Positions 35,366 to 45,604 of a stretch of 64,000 nt of DNA are shown piece by piece. How positions within the stretch are numbered: the stretch's first letter is position 1; each line of letters opens with the position of its first letter. A program made the position numbers and the translations under genes. The notes under the pieces are model-generated. The model searched no databases and was not told the origin of the DNA. It saw only the letters and a program-made list of their open reading frames with translations. This stretch comes from Saccharothrix coeruleofusca (lineage in GTDB: Bacteria > Actinomycetota > Actinomycetes > Mycobacteriales > Pseudonocardiaceae), in assembly GCF_014648515.1 (NCBI RefSeq), contig NZ_BMRG01000001.1:131101-195100 (forward strand). The letters are read 5' to 3'.

Positions 35366-36034
35366 GTGCCCGACGACTTCAGTCGACGTGTCCTGATCAG
35401 CGTGGACGCCGAGGCGTACAGCGCCCGCAACGACCGACAGCAGCTCCACATGCAGCACGCGCTGCTGGACGTGCTGGAGGTGGCCGCCGCGCAGGCCGGT
35501 TTCGACCGCACCCGCTGGGACGTGCAGCACGCGGGCGACAGCGAGCTGGCCGTGCTGCCCGCCGACACCTCCGAGCGGCAGGTGGTCGACGACTTCACCG
35601 GCTCGCTGGCGCACGCCCTGGGCGCGCACAACGACGAGCACCCCGACGAGCCCCGGCTGCGCCTGCGGATGGCCGTGCACCAGGGGCTGGTCTGCCCCTC
35701 CGTCGCCGGGTACGCCGGGCAGGGCGTGGTCACCGTGTCCCGCATGGTGGACAGCCGTCCGGCCCGCCGGGCGCTGCTGGCCTGCCCCGCCGCCGACGTG
35801 GTGCTGGCGCTGTCGCCGTCGCTGTTCGTCGAGGTGGTCGGCCAGGGGCACACCCGGCTGTCCTGGTCGGACTTCCGCGAGGCGACCATCCGCAACAAGT
35901 CCTTCGTCGGCACGGCGTGGCTGCACGTGCCCGGCCACGACCTGGGCGGGCTCCCGCTGGACGACGAGCCGTCGGTGCTCCAACCCCGCGCCGGGAGCCC
36001 GGACGGCGACCGGTGGCACCCCTTGTCCCGATAG
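35366..36034 (+). CDS. orphan class III nucleotide-cyclase-like protein
   Basis: A 222-residue protein made almost entirely of a cyclase-homology domain. The two metal-binding Asp positions are kept (LISVDAEAYS and HAGDSELAVLP), and VVTVSRMVDS aligns with the helix that carries the transition-state Asn and Arg (VNxAxR); the Arg is present but Asn is Val. No HAMP, PAS or membrane part is attached. Similar stand-alone domains are frequent in Pseudonocardiales, often beside signalling or conflict-system genes. It may bind nucleotides without cyclising them. The GTG start follows GGAGGAAG. Confidence 0.72.
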   Translation: MPDDFSRRVLISVDAEAYSARNDRQQLHMQHALLDVLEVAAAQAGFDRTRWDVQHAGDSELAVLPADTSERQVVDDFTGSLAHALGAHNDEHPDEPRLRLRMAVHQGLVCPSVAGYAGQGVVTVSRMVDSRPARRALLACPAADVVLALSPSLFVEVVGQGHTRLSWSDFREATIRNKSFVGTAWLHVPGHDLGGLPLDDEPSVLQPRAGSPDGDRWHPLSR

Positions 36035-36053
36035 CCAGGTTAGGCTAACCTAA
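36035..36053. promoter_or_regulatory. IdeR/DmdR iron box
   Basis: CCAGGTTAGGCTAACCTAA matches the IdeR/DmdR consensus TTAGGTTAGGCTAACCTAA at 17 of 19 positions, including the full AGGTTAGGCTAACCT core. It starts at the base after the cyclase-like stop codon. The only downstream plus-strand gene is the ABC-F at 36192; a strong hairpin lies between. With iron bound, IdeR-type proteins usually repress from such sites. Confidence 0.75.
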
Positions 36054-36096
36054 GCGCGTCGCTTCGTGGTGGGAGCGGCAGTCAGTTCGGGAACAT

Positions 36097-36139
36097 GACG
36101 AGGCCCCGCACCGGTCGTACCGCCGGTCGGGGCCTCGTC
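36097..36139 (+). terminator. strong leader hairpin (terminator or attenuator) before ABC-F
   Basis: GACGAGGCCCCG pairs perfectly with CGGGGCCTCGTC (12 bp), with ACCGG/CCGGT pairing inside the loop. It begins 43 bp after the iron box and ends 52 bp before the ABC-F start. It could terminate a short RNA of about 80 nt begun at the iron box, or act as an attenuator in the ABC-F leader. Confidence 0.65.
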
Positions 36140-36191
36140 TCGCGCCGAAAATCAGGTGCTCCCCCGGCGACGCGCTGCCACCATCGGTGCC

Positions 36192-37808
<1,617 letters not shown>

Positions 37809-37812
37809 GCGC

Positions 37813-38223
37813 ATGGGCACCGAGGAGGACTGGCCGGTCGAGCAGACGTGGTCGCTGCGCAACACGCACTGGCACGCCTACGTGGAGCACACCTCGCTGG
37901 ACCACGCCTCGCCGCGCTCGGAGCGCCTGGAGCGCACCCCCGAGGAGGTGCTGACCACCCCGGCCGAGGTCGCGGCGTGGCTGGAGGTCAACCTCCGCAG
38001 CGCCACCAAGCCGGAGGAGGTCGGGAAGAAGCGGACCAAGGACGACCGCGACTTCTCCGACTCCAACCGGGTGCACACGTCCCTGGCCTCGCGCGGCGAG
38101 TCGATCTACACCGGGGTGAAGGGGATGCTGACCCTGGCCGTGGAAGCGGTGACGCCGGACGAGTGCCGCAGCTCCCACGACGGCGCCGACGTGGCCCCGC
38201 TCAAGGCGGGCAGGCGACGTTAG
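37813..38223 (+). CDS. hypothetical protein
   Basis: A 136-residue soluble protein, not recognised. It begins 4 bp after the ABC-F stop, so is probably on the same transcript. The centre is charged (KPEEVGKKRTKDDRDFSDSN) and there is no signal peptide or membrane segment. It is followed by the dispersed repeat copy B and the convergent MFS gene. Confidence 0.65.
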   Translation: MGTEEDWPVEQTWSLRNTHWHAYVEHTSLDHASPRSERLERTPEEVLTTPAEVAAWLEVNLRSATKPEEVGKKRTKDDRDFSDSNRVHTSLASRGESIYTGVKGMLTLAVEAVTPDECRSSHDGADVAPLKAGRRR

Positions 38224-38252
38224 CCCCGCGCGAACCGAGCGTTCGCGCAGCA

Positions 38253-38305
38253 CGGGTAGTAGTCAGCGGCCCTCGCGAGCGCGTCGGGTAGTACTTGCCG
38301 ACGCG
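38253..38305. repeat. dispersed TACTACCCG repeat, copy B
   Basis: CGGGTAGTAG starts at 38253 and CGGGTAGTACTTGC at 38285, exactly 32 bp apart, with GCGGCCCTCGCGAG between. It is a half-unit equal to the right half of the palindromic copy at 4379. It overlaps the end of the MFS gene and supplies its last 14 codons and stop. Confidence 0.85.
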
Positions 38306-39579
38306 CTGGGGAGGCGGGCCAGCACCGCGCCGCCGACCAGGGCCGCCACCACCGACACCACGCCGCCGAACACCAGCGGCGCCCGCGCGGTGAAGTGCTC
38401 GGCCAGCCAGCCCATCACCGGCCCGCCCACCGGGTTCCCGCCCAGGAACACCAGCATGTACAGCCCCATCACGCGCCCCCGCATGGCGGGCGCGACGGCC
38501 AGCTGCACGGTGGCGTTCGCGGTGGTGGTGAAGGTCATCATGGCGATCCCCAGCGGGATCAGCGACAGCCCGACCACCCACAGGCTCGGCATCAGCCCGG
38601 ACACCACCTCCAGCACGCCGAACACCAGCGCGCCGCCGATCAGCAGCCGGGGCCGCGGCTTCCCCCTGGCGCTGCGCCGGGCGGCCAGCGTGGCCCCGGC
38701 CAGGGTGCCCACCGCCAGCATGGTCGACAGCAGGCCGTAGGCGTCGGCGTCGCCGCCGAAGGTGTTGCGGGCCAGCACCGCCAGGGTGACGTAGAAGTTC
38801 AGCCCGAACGTGCTGATGAAGAACACCAGGCACAGCAGCACGACCAGGTCGACGCGCTTGCGCACGTAGCGCAGGCCCTCCCGCAGCTGCCCCTTGCGCC
38901 TGGGCACGGGCTCGCCGCGGTGCAGCGCGCCGACGTCCATCAGCAGCAGCCCGGCCAGCACGCCGAGGAACGACACGGCGTTGACCAGGAACACCCAGCC
39001 GGTGCCCACCACGGTGATCATCACGCCCGCGACCGCCGGGCCGACCATGCGGGCCAGGTTGAACGTCATGGAGTTCAGCGCCACGGCGTTGGTGAGCTGG
39101 TCGCGGCCCACCATCTCGACCACGAACGACTGGCGCACCGGGGTCTCCACCGCGGAGACCGCGCCCAGCAGCAGGCACAGCAGGTAGACGTGCCACAGCT
39201 GGACCACGCCGGTCACGTCGAGCAGGCCCAGCGCCAGCGCGCACAGGCCCAGGCCGGTCTCCAGGACCAGCAGCAGCCTGCGCTTGTCCAGCCGGTCGGC
39301 GAGCACGCCCGCCCACAGCGACAGCAGCAGGGTCGGCGCGAACTGCAGCGCCGCGGCGACGCCCAGGGCGACCGGGCTGCCGTCGGACAGCTCCAGCACC
39401 AGCCAGTCCTGGGCGACGCGCTGCATCCACAGCCCGACCAGGGAGACGACCTGGCCGCCCGCGTAGAGCCGGTAGTTGCGGACCTTCAGCGAGGCGAACG
39501 TGCCGGTGCGCCGCGGCGGGGGTGGCGCTGTCCGCGGATCGTTCCGATCGCTTCCGGCACCACCCTCGTACGCAGGCAC
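38263..39579 (-). CDS. MFS exporter (DHA/EntS-like)
   Basis: A 438-residue transporter with 12 predicted helices. FASLKVRNYRLYAGGQVVSL and GVLADRLDKRRLLLVLETGL are typical of EntS-like exporters. It lies 4 bp after a MarR gene on the same strand, suggesting a MarR-regulated efflux unit. The C-terminal tail (SASASTTRRAREGR) and the stop codon are encoded by the dispersed repeat, so they are probably not ancestral. GTG start. Confidence 0.88.
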   Translation of the reverse strand: MPAYEGGAGSDRNDPRTAPPPPRRTGTFASLKVRNYRLYAGGQVVSLVGLWMQRVAQDWLVLELSDGSPVALGVAAALQFAPTLLLSLWAGVLADRLDKRRLLLVLETGLGLCALALGLLDVTGVVQLWHVYLLCLLLGAVSAVETPVRQSFVVEMVGRDQLTNAVALNSMTFNLARMVGPAVAGVMITVVGTGWVFLVNAVSFLGVLAGLLLMDVGALHRGEPVPRRKGQLREGLRYVRKRVDLVVLLCLVFFISTFGLNFYVTLAVLARNTFGGDADAYGLLSTMLAVGTLAGATLAARRSARGKPRPRLLIGGALVFGVLEVVSGLMPSLWVVGLSLIPLGIAMMTFTTTANATVQLAVAPAMRGRVMGLYMLVFLGGNPVGGPVMGWLAEHFTARAPLVFGGVVSVVAALVGGAVLARLPSASASTTRRAREGR

Positions 39580-39583
39580 TTCG

Positions 39584-40015
39584 TTACTGCCCCGCCATCC
39601 TGTCGATGATCTCGGCGGCGCGCGAGAGCACGCCGCGCTCCTCCGGTGTCAGCTCGGCCAGCCGCTTGTCCAGCCACGCCTCCCTGGCCGAGACCTCTTC
39701 GTTGATGTAGTTCAAGCCCGCTTCGCTGAGCTCCACGATGGCCTGGCGGCCGTCGGTGGGGTGCGGTCGGCGGGTGGCGAACCCGTACTCCTCCAGCGCC
39801 GCGATGACCCTGGTCATCGAGGGCGGCTGGACGCCTTCCTTGGCGGCCAGCTCGCCGGGGGTCAGCGGGCCGCACTTGTGCAGCGTGGACAACGCGGACA
39901 CCTGGGTCAGCGAGATCGTCGAGTTGACCCGCTGCGCGCGCAGCCTGCGGTTGAGCCGGACCACGGCCAACCTCAGCCTGCCTGCCAGTCCGGGGTCCGC
40001 GTCGCTGTCGGCCAT
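39584..40015 (-). CDS. MarR family transcriptional regulator
   Basis: A 143-residue winged-helix regulator: LTQVSALSTLHKCGPLTPGE, the recognition helix (VQPPSMTRVIAALEEYG) and the wing (HPTDGRQAIVELSEAG). It precedes the MFS gene by 4 bp, so it likely regulates efflux and itself. The segment GTTAGCATACC just upstream of its ATG resembles a half-site of MarR operators in actinomycetes. Confidence 0.92.
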   Translation of the reverse strand: MADSDADPGLAGRLRLAVVRLNRRLRAQRVNSTISLTQVSALSTLHKCGPLTPGELAAKEGVQPPSMTRVIAALEEYGFATRRPHPTDGRQAIVELSEAGLNYINEEVSAREAWLDKRLAELTPEERGVLSRAAEIIDRMAGQ

Positions 40016-40062
40016 GTAGTTAGCATACCTCACGATTTCCGGGTCCGCCGAGGGAAATCCCG

Positions 40063-41514
40063 TCACGCCCCGAGCAGCGCCTGGATCGGCCCGATGGCGA
40101 AGTAGACGACGAACGCGCCCGCCACCACCCACATCAGCGGGTGCACGCTGCGCGCCCGCCCGGTCAGCGCCCGCAGCAGCACGTAGCTGACGAAGCCCGC
40201 GCCGATGCCGTTGGCGATCGAGTAGGTGAACGGCATGACCACGATGGTCAGGAACGCGGGCAGCCCCACCGAGAAGTCGGCGAAGTCGATCTCCTTGATC
40301 TGCACGACCATCAGCGCGCCGACGATGACCAGCGCGGGCGCCGCCGCCTCCACCGGGATCACCGAGTACAGCGGGGTGAAGAACATGGCCGCCAGGAACA
40401 GCAGGCCGGTGACCACGTTGGCCAGGCCGGTCCGCGCGCCCTCCGCGATCCCCGCCGCCGACTCGATGAACACCGTGTTCGACGACGAGGACCCGACACC
40501 GCCCGCGACCGCGCCCACGCCGTCGACGAACAGCGCCCTGCTCACCCCCGGCAGCTGCCCGTCCCGGCCGATCAGGCCCGCCTCCTTGCCCAGGCCGGTC
40601 ATCGTGCCCACGGTGTCGAAGAAGTCGGTCAGCACCAGGGTGAACACCAGCAGCGCGGCGGTCAGCGCGGGCACCCGCGTCCACGCGCCGAAGGAGACCT
40701 CGCCCAGCAGCGACAGGTCCGGCAGCCCGAACACCTGCTCCGGCAGCGCCGGGTAGCCCAGGTTCCAGCCCTTGGGGTTGGTGCCCTGCGACGGACCCGC
40801 CTTGACCAGGGCCTCCAGGACGATCGACAGCACCGCGGCGGACAGCACGCCGATCAGGATCGCCCCGCGCACCCGCCGGGCCACCAGGATGCCGGTCAGC
40901 ACCAAGCCGACCACGAACACGAACGTCGGCCACGACGCGATGGAGCCGCCGATGCCCAACCCGACCGGCACGGTGGTGCCCGCCTCGTCCGGCACGCGCC
41001 GCACGAACCCGGCGTCGACCAGGCCGATGAAGCAGATGAACAGGCCGATGCCGACCGCGATGGCCGCCTTCAGCTCGGCGGGCACCGCGTTGAACACGGC
41101 CGTGCGCACCCCGGTGACCACCAGCAGCAGCACCACCAGGCCGTTGACCACCACCAGGCCCATCGCCTCGGGCCAGGTCATCTGCGGCGCCAGGGTGACC
41201 GCCAGGAACGAGTTGATGCCCAACCCGGTGGCCAGCGCGAACGGGTAGTTGGCGACCAGTCCGAACAGGATGGTCAGCACGCCCGCGACCAGCGCCGTCA
41301 CCGCGGCGACCTGCGGCACCGGCAGGATGTCGCCCAGCACGTCCTTCTTCGCGCCCGCGTCGTCGGCGGCGAAGCTGCCCAGGATCAGCGGGTTGAGCAC
41401 CACGATGTAGGCCATGGTCACGAACGTGACCAGGCCGCCGCGCACCTCGCGGCCCAGCGTGGAGCCGCGTTCGGAGATCTTGAAGAAGCGGTCGAGGCCG
41501 GCGGAGGTGGCCAT
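40063..41514 (-). CDS. NCS2-family purine (AzgA-like) permease
   Basis: A 483-residue permease with 12-14 membrane segments. GLVTFVTMAYIVVLNPLILG, GLGINSFLAVTLAPQMTW, LVLTDFFDTVGTMTGLGKEA and the SSSNTVFIESAAGIAEGART signature belong to the AzgA/PbuG adenine-guanine-hypoxanthine group. It imports purine bases by proton symport. ATG 41514 is preceded by GGGAGA. It is upstream of, but 47 bp apart from, the MarR-MFS pair. Confidence 0.93.
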   Translation of the reverse strand: MATSAGLDRFFKISERGSTLGREVRGGLVTFVTMAYIVVLNPLILGSFAADDAGAKKDVLGDILPVPQVAAVTALVAGVLTILFGLVANYPFALATGLGINSFLAVTLAPQMTWPEAMGLVVVNGLVVLLLVVTGVRTAVFNAVPAELKAAIAVGIGLFICFIGLVDAGFVRRVPDEAGTTVPVGLGIGGSIASWPTFVFVVGLVLTGILVARRVRGAILIGVLSAAVLSIVLEALVKAGPSQGTNPKGWNLGYPALPEQVFGLPDLSLLGEVSFGAWTRVPALTAALLVFTLVLTDFFDTVGTMTGLGKEAGLIGRDGQLPGVSRALFVDGVGAVAGGVGSSSSNTVFIESAAGIAEGARTGLANVVTGLLFLAAMFFTPLYSVIPVEAAAPALVIVGALMVVQIKEIDFADFSVGLPAFLTIVVMPFTYSIANGIGAGFVSYVLLRALTGRARSVHPLMWVVAGAFVVYFAIGPIQALLGA

Positions 41515-41590
41515 CACGTCTCCCTTGTCCAGTGACCGGTGCGGGCAAGAGCGTGCCGCACCGGTGTTTCGGGGAGGTAGCCTGCCTGAC

Positions 41591-41866
41591 GTGGCCGAAC
41601 AGTCGCTGACGCCCCCACCCGCACCCCCGCCCCCGCCGCTGCCGCCGCGCCTGCTCGACCCGGTGCCGGTGATCGTGGCCGGGACGGGGCTGTGGTTCCT
41701 CGCCTTCCTGGGGGTGCTGCTGTTCGCGCGGGACAACACCACCCTGCTGTGGACGTGCCTGTGCGGCGGGCTGCTCGGGCTGATCGGCTACGGCGTGTTC
41801 AGCTGGCAGCGCGCCGCGTCCCGGCGCGGCTCCCGCACCGCCCAGCGGGGGCTCGACCGGTCCTGA
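41591..41866 (+). CDS. DUF2530 membrane protein
   Basis: A 91-residue protein with a proline-rich N-terminus (PPPAPPPPPLPP) and two membrane helices (VIVAGTGLWFLAFLGVLLF, LWTCLCGGLLGLIGYGVF), the DUF2530 form. It is divergent from the purine permease, a common neighbour in actinomycetes. The function is unknown. A 15-bp tandem repeat abuts its stop codon. Confidence 0.8.
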   Translation: MAEQSLTPPPAPPPPPLPPRLLDPVPVIVAGTGLWFLAFLGVLLFARDNTTLLWTCLCGGLLGLIGYGVFSWQRAASRRGSRTAQRGLDRS

Positions 41867-41911
41867 GTGGCCGGTCCTCGGGTGGCCGGTCCTCGGGTGG
41901 CCGGTCCTCTC
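41867..41911. repeat. 15-bp tandem repeat (3 units), intergenic
   Basis: GTGGCCGGTCCTCGG occurs twice (41867-41881, 41882-41896) and then as GTGGCCGGTCCTCTC (41897-41911). It lies between the DUF2530 stop and the end of the GHKL gene, so the 15-bp unit is seen outside coding sequence. Confidence 0.9.
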
Positions 41912-41918
41912 GCGACGG

Positions 41919-44738
41919 TCAGGCCAGCAGGACCGTCGGCGTCGGGTCGGCGATGAGCGCGGCGAAGGTGTGCCGGTCGGCCCACCGACCGGTGGTCCAG
42001 GCCAGGGCGCGGGCCAGTCCCTCCGGGGTGTCCGCGGCGTGCAGCTCGTCGCCGTCGACCCACCACGACACCTCGTGCCGCGCGCCCTCGGCGTCCACCA
42101 GCAGCACGTCGTGCACCACCAGCGAACCGGCGGGCAGCTCGACGCCGAGCAGGCCGCAGGCCAGCCGCACCGCGCCCAGCTCGGCCCACACCACCTCGTC
42201 CCCGGCGCTGGCCACGGTCCCGCCGACCTCCTCCGAGGCCAGCGGCAGCGCCAGCAGCTCGGCCAGCGCGGACGCCGCGCCGTCGGCGGCCAGCACCTGC
42301 TCCGGCGGCAGCACCCCCAGCAGCCACGGCAGGTCGGGCACCACCACGTCGTCGGCGGGCACCGCGGCCCCGGTCAGCACGCGCACCCGCTCCGGCGGCT
42401 CCACGCCGACCGACTCGGCGACCTCCGCCAGCGCGGCGTGCACCCGCAGCACCAGCGCGTCGGACAGCTCGCGCTGCGGGTCGCCCAGCCGGGCCACCAG
42501 GTCGGCCACGTCGTCCTCGTCCAGCACCGCCAGCCCGGTCCGCACCCCCGCCGCCGCCAGCACGTGCGAGGGCAGCCCCACGTCGGGCACCACGTCGTAC
42601 AGGCCGTCCACCGAGTCGGCCTCGGGCAGCCGCCACGAGCCCAGCGGCTTGCCCTCCAGCAGCGCGTAGCGGGCCAGCCACCACCCGGTGTAGCCGTCGG
42701 GCTCGACCACCGCCCGCCACACCTCGGGCGAGGCCGACATCATCCGCAGCGCCTGGGGCCACTTGTCCCGCGCCACCAGGTCCAGGTCGCGGATGCCCAG
42801 CACGCGGGAGGGCGGCACCTCGGCGGCGTCCCACCAGTAGCCCTCGTCGGCCAGGTCGTGGTCGGGCTCGGTCGGCGAGTCGTCCTCGACCACGGTGAAC
42901 CCGTCGAGCACGCCGACGGCCACCAGCACCTCGCGCGGCCACTCGGCGGCCAGCTCCGCCGACAGCACGCCCACCGGGGCGTCGGCCTCCAGCACCTCGC
43001 GCAGCGGCGAGTCCGGCAGCACCAGCTCGTCGGCCCGCCGCCACTGGCCATCGGCGTCGGGCAGCGCCAGCTCGCCCAGCCACGGCCGCCCGCCCGCGCG
43101 GGACACCAGCCGCAGCACGGCCCGCGCCAGCTCGGGGTCGGGCTCGTCCGCGCTGTGCCGCACGGCCTCGCGGACCGCGTCGGAGTCCAGCACCTCGGCC
43201 GCGCCCGCCTCCACCGCGCCCAGCCGCAGCAGCAGCGGGTGGGCCGCGTCCGGGTGCACCACCCGCAGGCCGGGGAAGTCGACCGGCTCGTCGGTCAGCA
43301 GCACGCCGCGCGGGCTGCTCACCAGCCGCCCGTCCGCCAGCGGCACCGGCAGGCTGCCCATCTCCTCGCGCGCCGAGGAGTCCACGTCCGCGATCGGCTC
43401 CAGGGCCGCGTAGACCTGCCGCCACCACTCCGGGTCGCCGCCGACGCCCGCCAGCGCGGCGACCACTTCGGACACCGGCAGCCGGGGAACCCCCAGCGCC
43501 GCCAACGCCTTCGCGTGCGCGGGCAGCGTCAGCTCGGCGTCGAGCAGGCCGGGGACGACGTCCTCCAACAGCTCGACCAGCTCCTCCGACGGCGCGTCCA
43601 GGACCTTCGCGCGCTCCGGGGCGCCCCACTCGCCGTCGGCCAGCGGCAGCCACTCGGCGACCCGGAGCGCCGACAGCACGCCCTCGCGCAGCCGACCGTC
43701 CACTTCGGACAGCGGGAAACCGGGCAACGGCACCAGGGACGTGCGCTCCACCGCGGGCAGCGCGGCCACCAGCTCCGGGTAGGCCGCGGCGGCCCGCTCC
43801 AGCACGAACCGCGCCGCCGCGCCGACCAGCACGCGCCGCCGGGACGGCTCCACCGGCAGCGTCGCGATCAGCCTCGCGGGCAGGGACAGCTTCTCGTCGG
43901 TGGGCGTCGGCGCGTGCAGCACGTCACCGGTCAGCGGCTCGTCCATCGGCCACGCCCAGCACACCGTCCACACCGGACGCGACTCGACGCCCTGCACCAG
44001 GTCCTCGGGCAGCTCGCCGCCGACGCGGTGCACCCGCCAGCGCCGGTCGCCCGCGGGCCCGGTCAGCACCACGACACCGGCGGACTCCGCGCGCTCCCAC
44101 GCCAGGTCGCCGACCTCTACGCGGCGCAGCCCCGGCAGCGCCAGCAGCAGGTCCGGCGCCTGCTCGGCGAACTCGGCCAGCAGCGCCGCCGCGTCCACGC
44201 CCGCCTTCAGCGGCAGCCGCACCTCGGTGTCGAACCCGTCGGGCAGGTCGGCCTCGTCGGTCGGCCACACCAGCCGCAGCACCGGCACGTCGCCGCCGCG
44301 CTGCTCGGCCAGCTCCGGCACCTCCTGCCTGGTGCGCCGCGCGGAGAACAGCACGCCGCCGGACCGCGACACCACGCGCGGCTCCTCGGTCACCGCCAGC
44401 ACCGCGGCGAACCCGACGCCGAACTGCCCCACGGTGTCGGCCGACTTGGCCGACGCGCGCAGCGACGCCAGCGCCGCCACGCCCGCCGCGTCCAGCGGGG
44501 CCCCGGTGTTGGCCGCCCGCAGCTCGCCGCCCACCGCCGTCAGCCGCAGCACGCCGGGCTCGTCACCGGCCGCGTCGGCGGCGTTCTGCGCCAGCTCGAC
44601 CAGCAGCCGGTCGCGGTAGCCGCCCAGCCGCAGGTCCTCCTCGGCGTTGGCGTCCTCGCGGAACCGGGTCGGCGAGCCGCGCCACGCGGCCAGCACCGAC
44701 TCGCGCAGCGCCTCGGTGCCGAACGGGTCCCGGCTCAC
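41919..44738 (-). CDS. large GHKL (HSP90-like/sacsin-type) ATPase
   Basis: A 939-residue protein. The first about 200 residues form a GHKL ATP-binding fold: N box LLVELAQNAADAAG, a shortened G1 region RAANTGAPLDAAGV, and G2 region TVGQFGVGFAAVLAV. The rest is Leu/Val/Glu-rich with no recognised domain, seen only in actinobacteria. It resembles sacsin-like chaperones; the role is unknown. The GTG at 44738 overlaps the DUF3027 stop (GTGA), so the two are translationally coupled, in an actinobacterial neighbourhood with DUF2771 and cold-shock genes. Confidence 0.82.
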   Translation of the reverse strand: MSRDPFGTEALRESVLAAWRGSPTRFREDANAEEDLRLGGYRDRLLVELAQNAADAAGDEPGVLRLTAVGGELRAANTGAPLDAAGVAALASLRASAKSADTVGQFGVGFAAVLAVTEEPRVVSRSGGVLFSARRTRQEVPELAEQRGGDVPVLRLVWPTDEADLPDGFDTEVRLPLKAGVDAAALLAEFAEQAPDLLLALPGLRRVEVGDLAWERAESAGVVVLTGPAGDRRWRVHRVGGELPEDLVQGVESRPVWTVCWAWPMDEPLTGDVLHAPTPTDEKLSLPARLIATLPVEPSRRRVLVGAAARFVLERAAAAYPELVAALPAVERTSLVPLPGFPLSEVDGRLREGVLSALRVAEWLPLADGEWGAPERAKVLDAPSEELVELLEDVVPGLLDAELTLPAHAKALAALGVPRLPVSEVVAALAGVGGDPEWWRQVYAALEPIADVDSSAREEMGSLPVPLADGRLVSSPRGVLLTDEPVDFPGLRVVHPDAAHPLLLRLGAVEAGAAEVLDSDAVREAVRHSADEPDPELARAVLRLVSRAGGRPWLGELALPDADGQWRRADELVLPDSPLREVLEADAPVGVLSAELAAEWPREVLVAVGVLDGFTVVEDDSPTEPDHDLADEGYWWDAAEVPPSRVLGIRDLDLVARDKWPQALRMMSASPEVWRAVVEPDGYTGWWLARYALLEGKPLGSWRLPEADSVDGLYDVVPDVGLPSHVLAAAGVRTGLAVLDEDDVADLVARLGDPQRELSDALVLRVHAALAEVAESVGVEPPERVRVLTGAAVPADDVVVPDLPWLLGVLPPEQVLAADGAASALAELLALPLASEEVGGTVASAGDEVVWAELGAVRLACGLLGVELPAGSLVVHDVLLVDAEGARHEVSWWVDGDELHAADTPEGLARALAWTTGRWADRHTFAALIADPTPTVLLA

Positions 44739-45547
44739 CGCGCGGTCTCGTCCACCGGCGCACCGGCGTCGGCGGCGGGGCCGGGCTCGGCCCCGGTGGG
44801 CTCGACCTCCAGCTCCGCGTCGTCGTAGACCACGTCGGCCACCGGCACCATCGGGCCGCCCTCGACCTCGACCTCGGAGTGCGCGCCGCAGCCGTACTCC
44901 ACGTGCACCACGTGCCCGTCGGCGGGCGTCAGCTCGTTCGCGCACACCCCGAAGGCGGCGCCGAGCGAACCGGCGAGGCGGGTGTAGAAGCCGCACGTGC
45001 CGCAGTGCGCGGGGGCGCTGCGCGCCATGTCGCTGCGCGGGCCGAAGTCGCCGCCCTGCCAGCGCTGGGCCGCGTCGAGCACGCCCTCGCGGGAGAGCAC
45101 CCGCACCCGGCCGAGGCCGACCTCCAGCGCGACCTCCTCCACCGCCGGGTCGTCCGAGGCGACGTAGCCGGGCACCAGCCGGGGGTCGTCCTCCTTCGGC
45201 GGCAGCAGGTCGCCCACGCCCAGGTCGCCCGCGCGGACCCGCTCGTTCCACGGCACCCACTGCGGCGCGACCAGCGCGTCCTGGCCGGGCAGCAGCACGA
45301 CCTCGCTGATCGACAGCGGCGTGCCGGGGCCGGCGTGCGCGATGGTCACGGCCCAGTTCCAGCCGCGGTAGCCCGCGTGCTCGGCCTCGAACAGGTGGGT
45401 CGCGGACACCTCGTCCTCGGCGAGCACGCCGACGTGCGCGCCCACCCGTTCCGCACCGGCTTCCTCCTGCGCGGCGGCGCGGGCGAACCGGACGGCCGCT
45501 TGGTCGGCGAGCACGGGCTGGGGCTGCTGAGTCGGCGTGGCGGTCAC
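44735..45547 (-). CDS. DUF3027 family protein
   Basis: About 270 residues. Family features: HLFEAEHAGYRGWNWAVTIA, VVLLPGQDALVAPQWVPW, GDLLPPKEDDPRLVPGY, and a C-terminal Cys set (HCGTCGFYTRL, VCANELTP, YGCGAH) that looks metal-binding. The function is unknown. GTG 45547 is used; GTG 45565 in frame is an alternative. It is coupled to the GHKL ATPase gene. Confidence 0.85.
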   Translation of the reverse strand: MTATPTQQPQPVLADQAAVRFARAAAQEEAGAERVGAHVGVLAEDEVSATHLFEAEHAGYRGWNWAVTIAHAGPGTPLSISEVVLLPGQDALVAPQWVPWNERVRAGDLGVGDLLPPKEDDPRLVPGYVASDDPAVEEVALEVGLGRVRVLSREGVLDAAQRWQGGDFGPRSDMARSAPAHCGTCGFYTRLAGSLGAAFGVCANELTPADGHVVHVEYGCGAHSEVEVEGGPMVPVADVVYDDAELEVEPTGAEPGPAADAGAPVDETAR

Positions 45548-45604
45548 GTCCTGATTGTGCCGCACGTCTTCGCAGGGCCGCGCACACGTGCCACCCTTTC
45601 GGAC

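Noticed and set aside
41970-44828. Very long open frame on the plus strand opposite the GHKL ATPase gene
   Set aside because: His/Gln/Arg-rich translation without domains; a typical antisense shadow of a high-GC gene.
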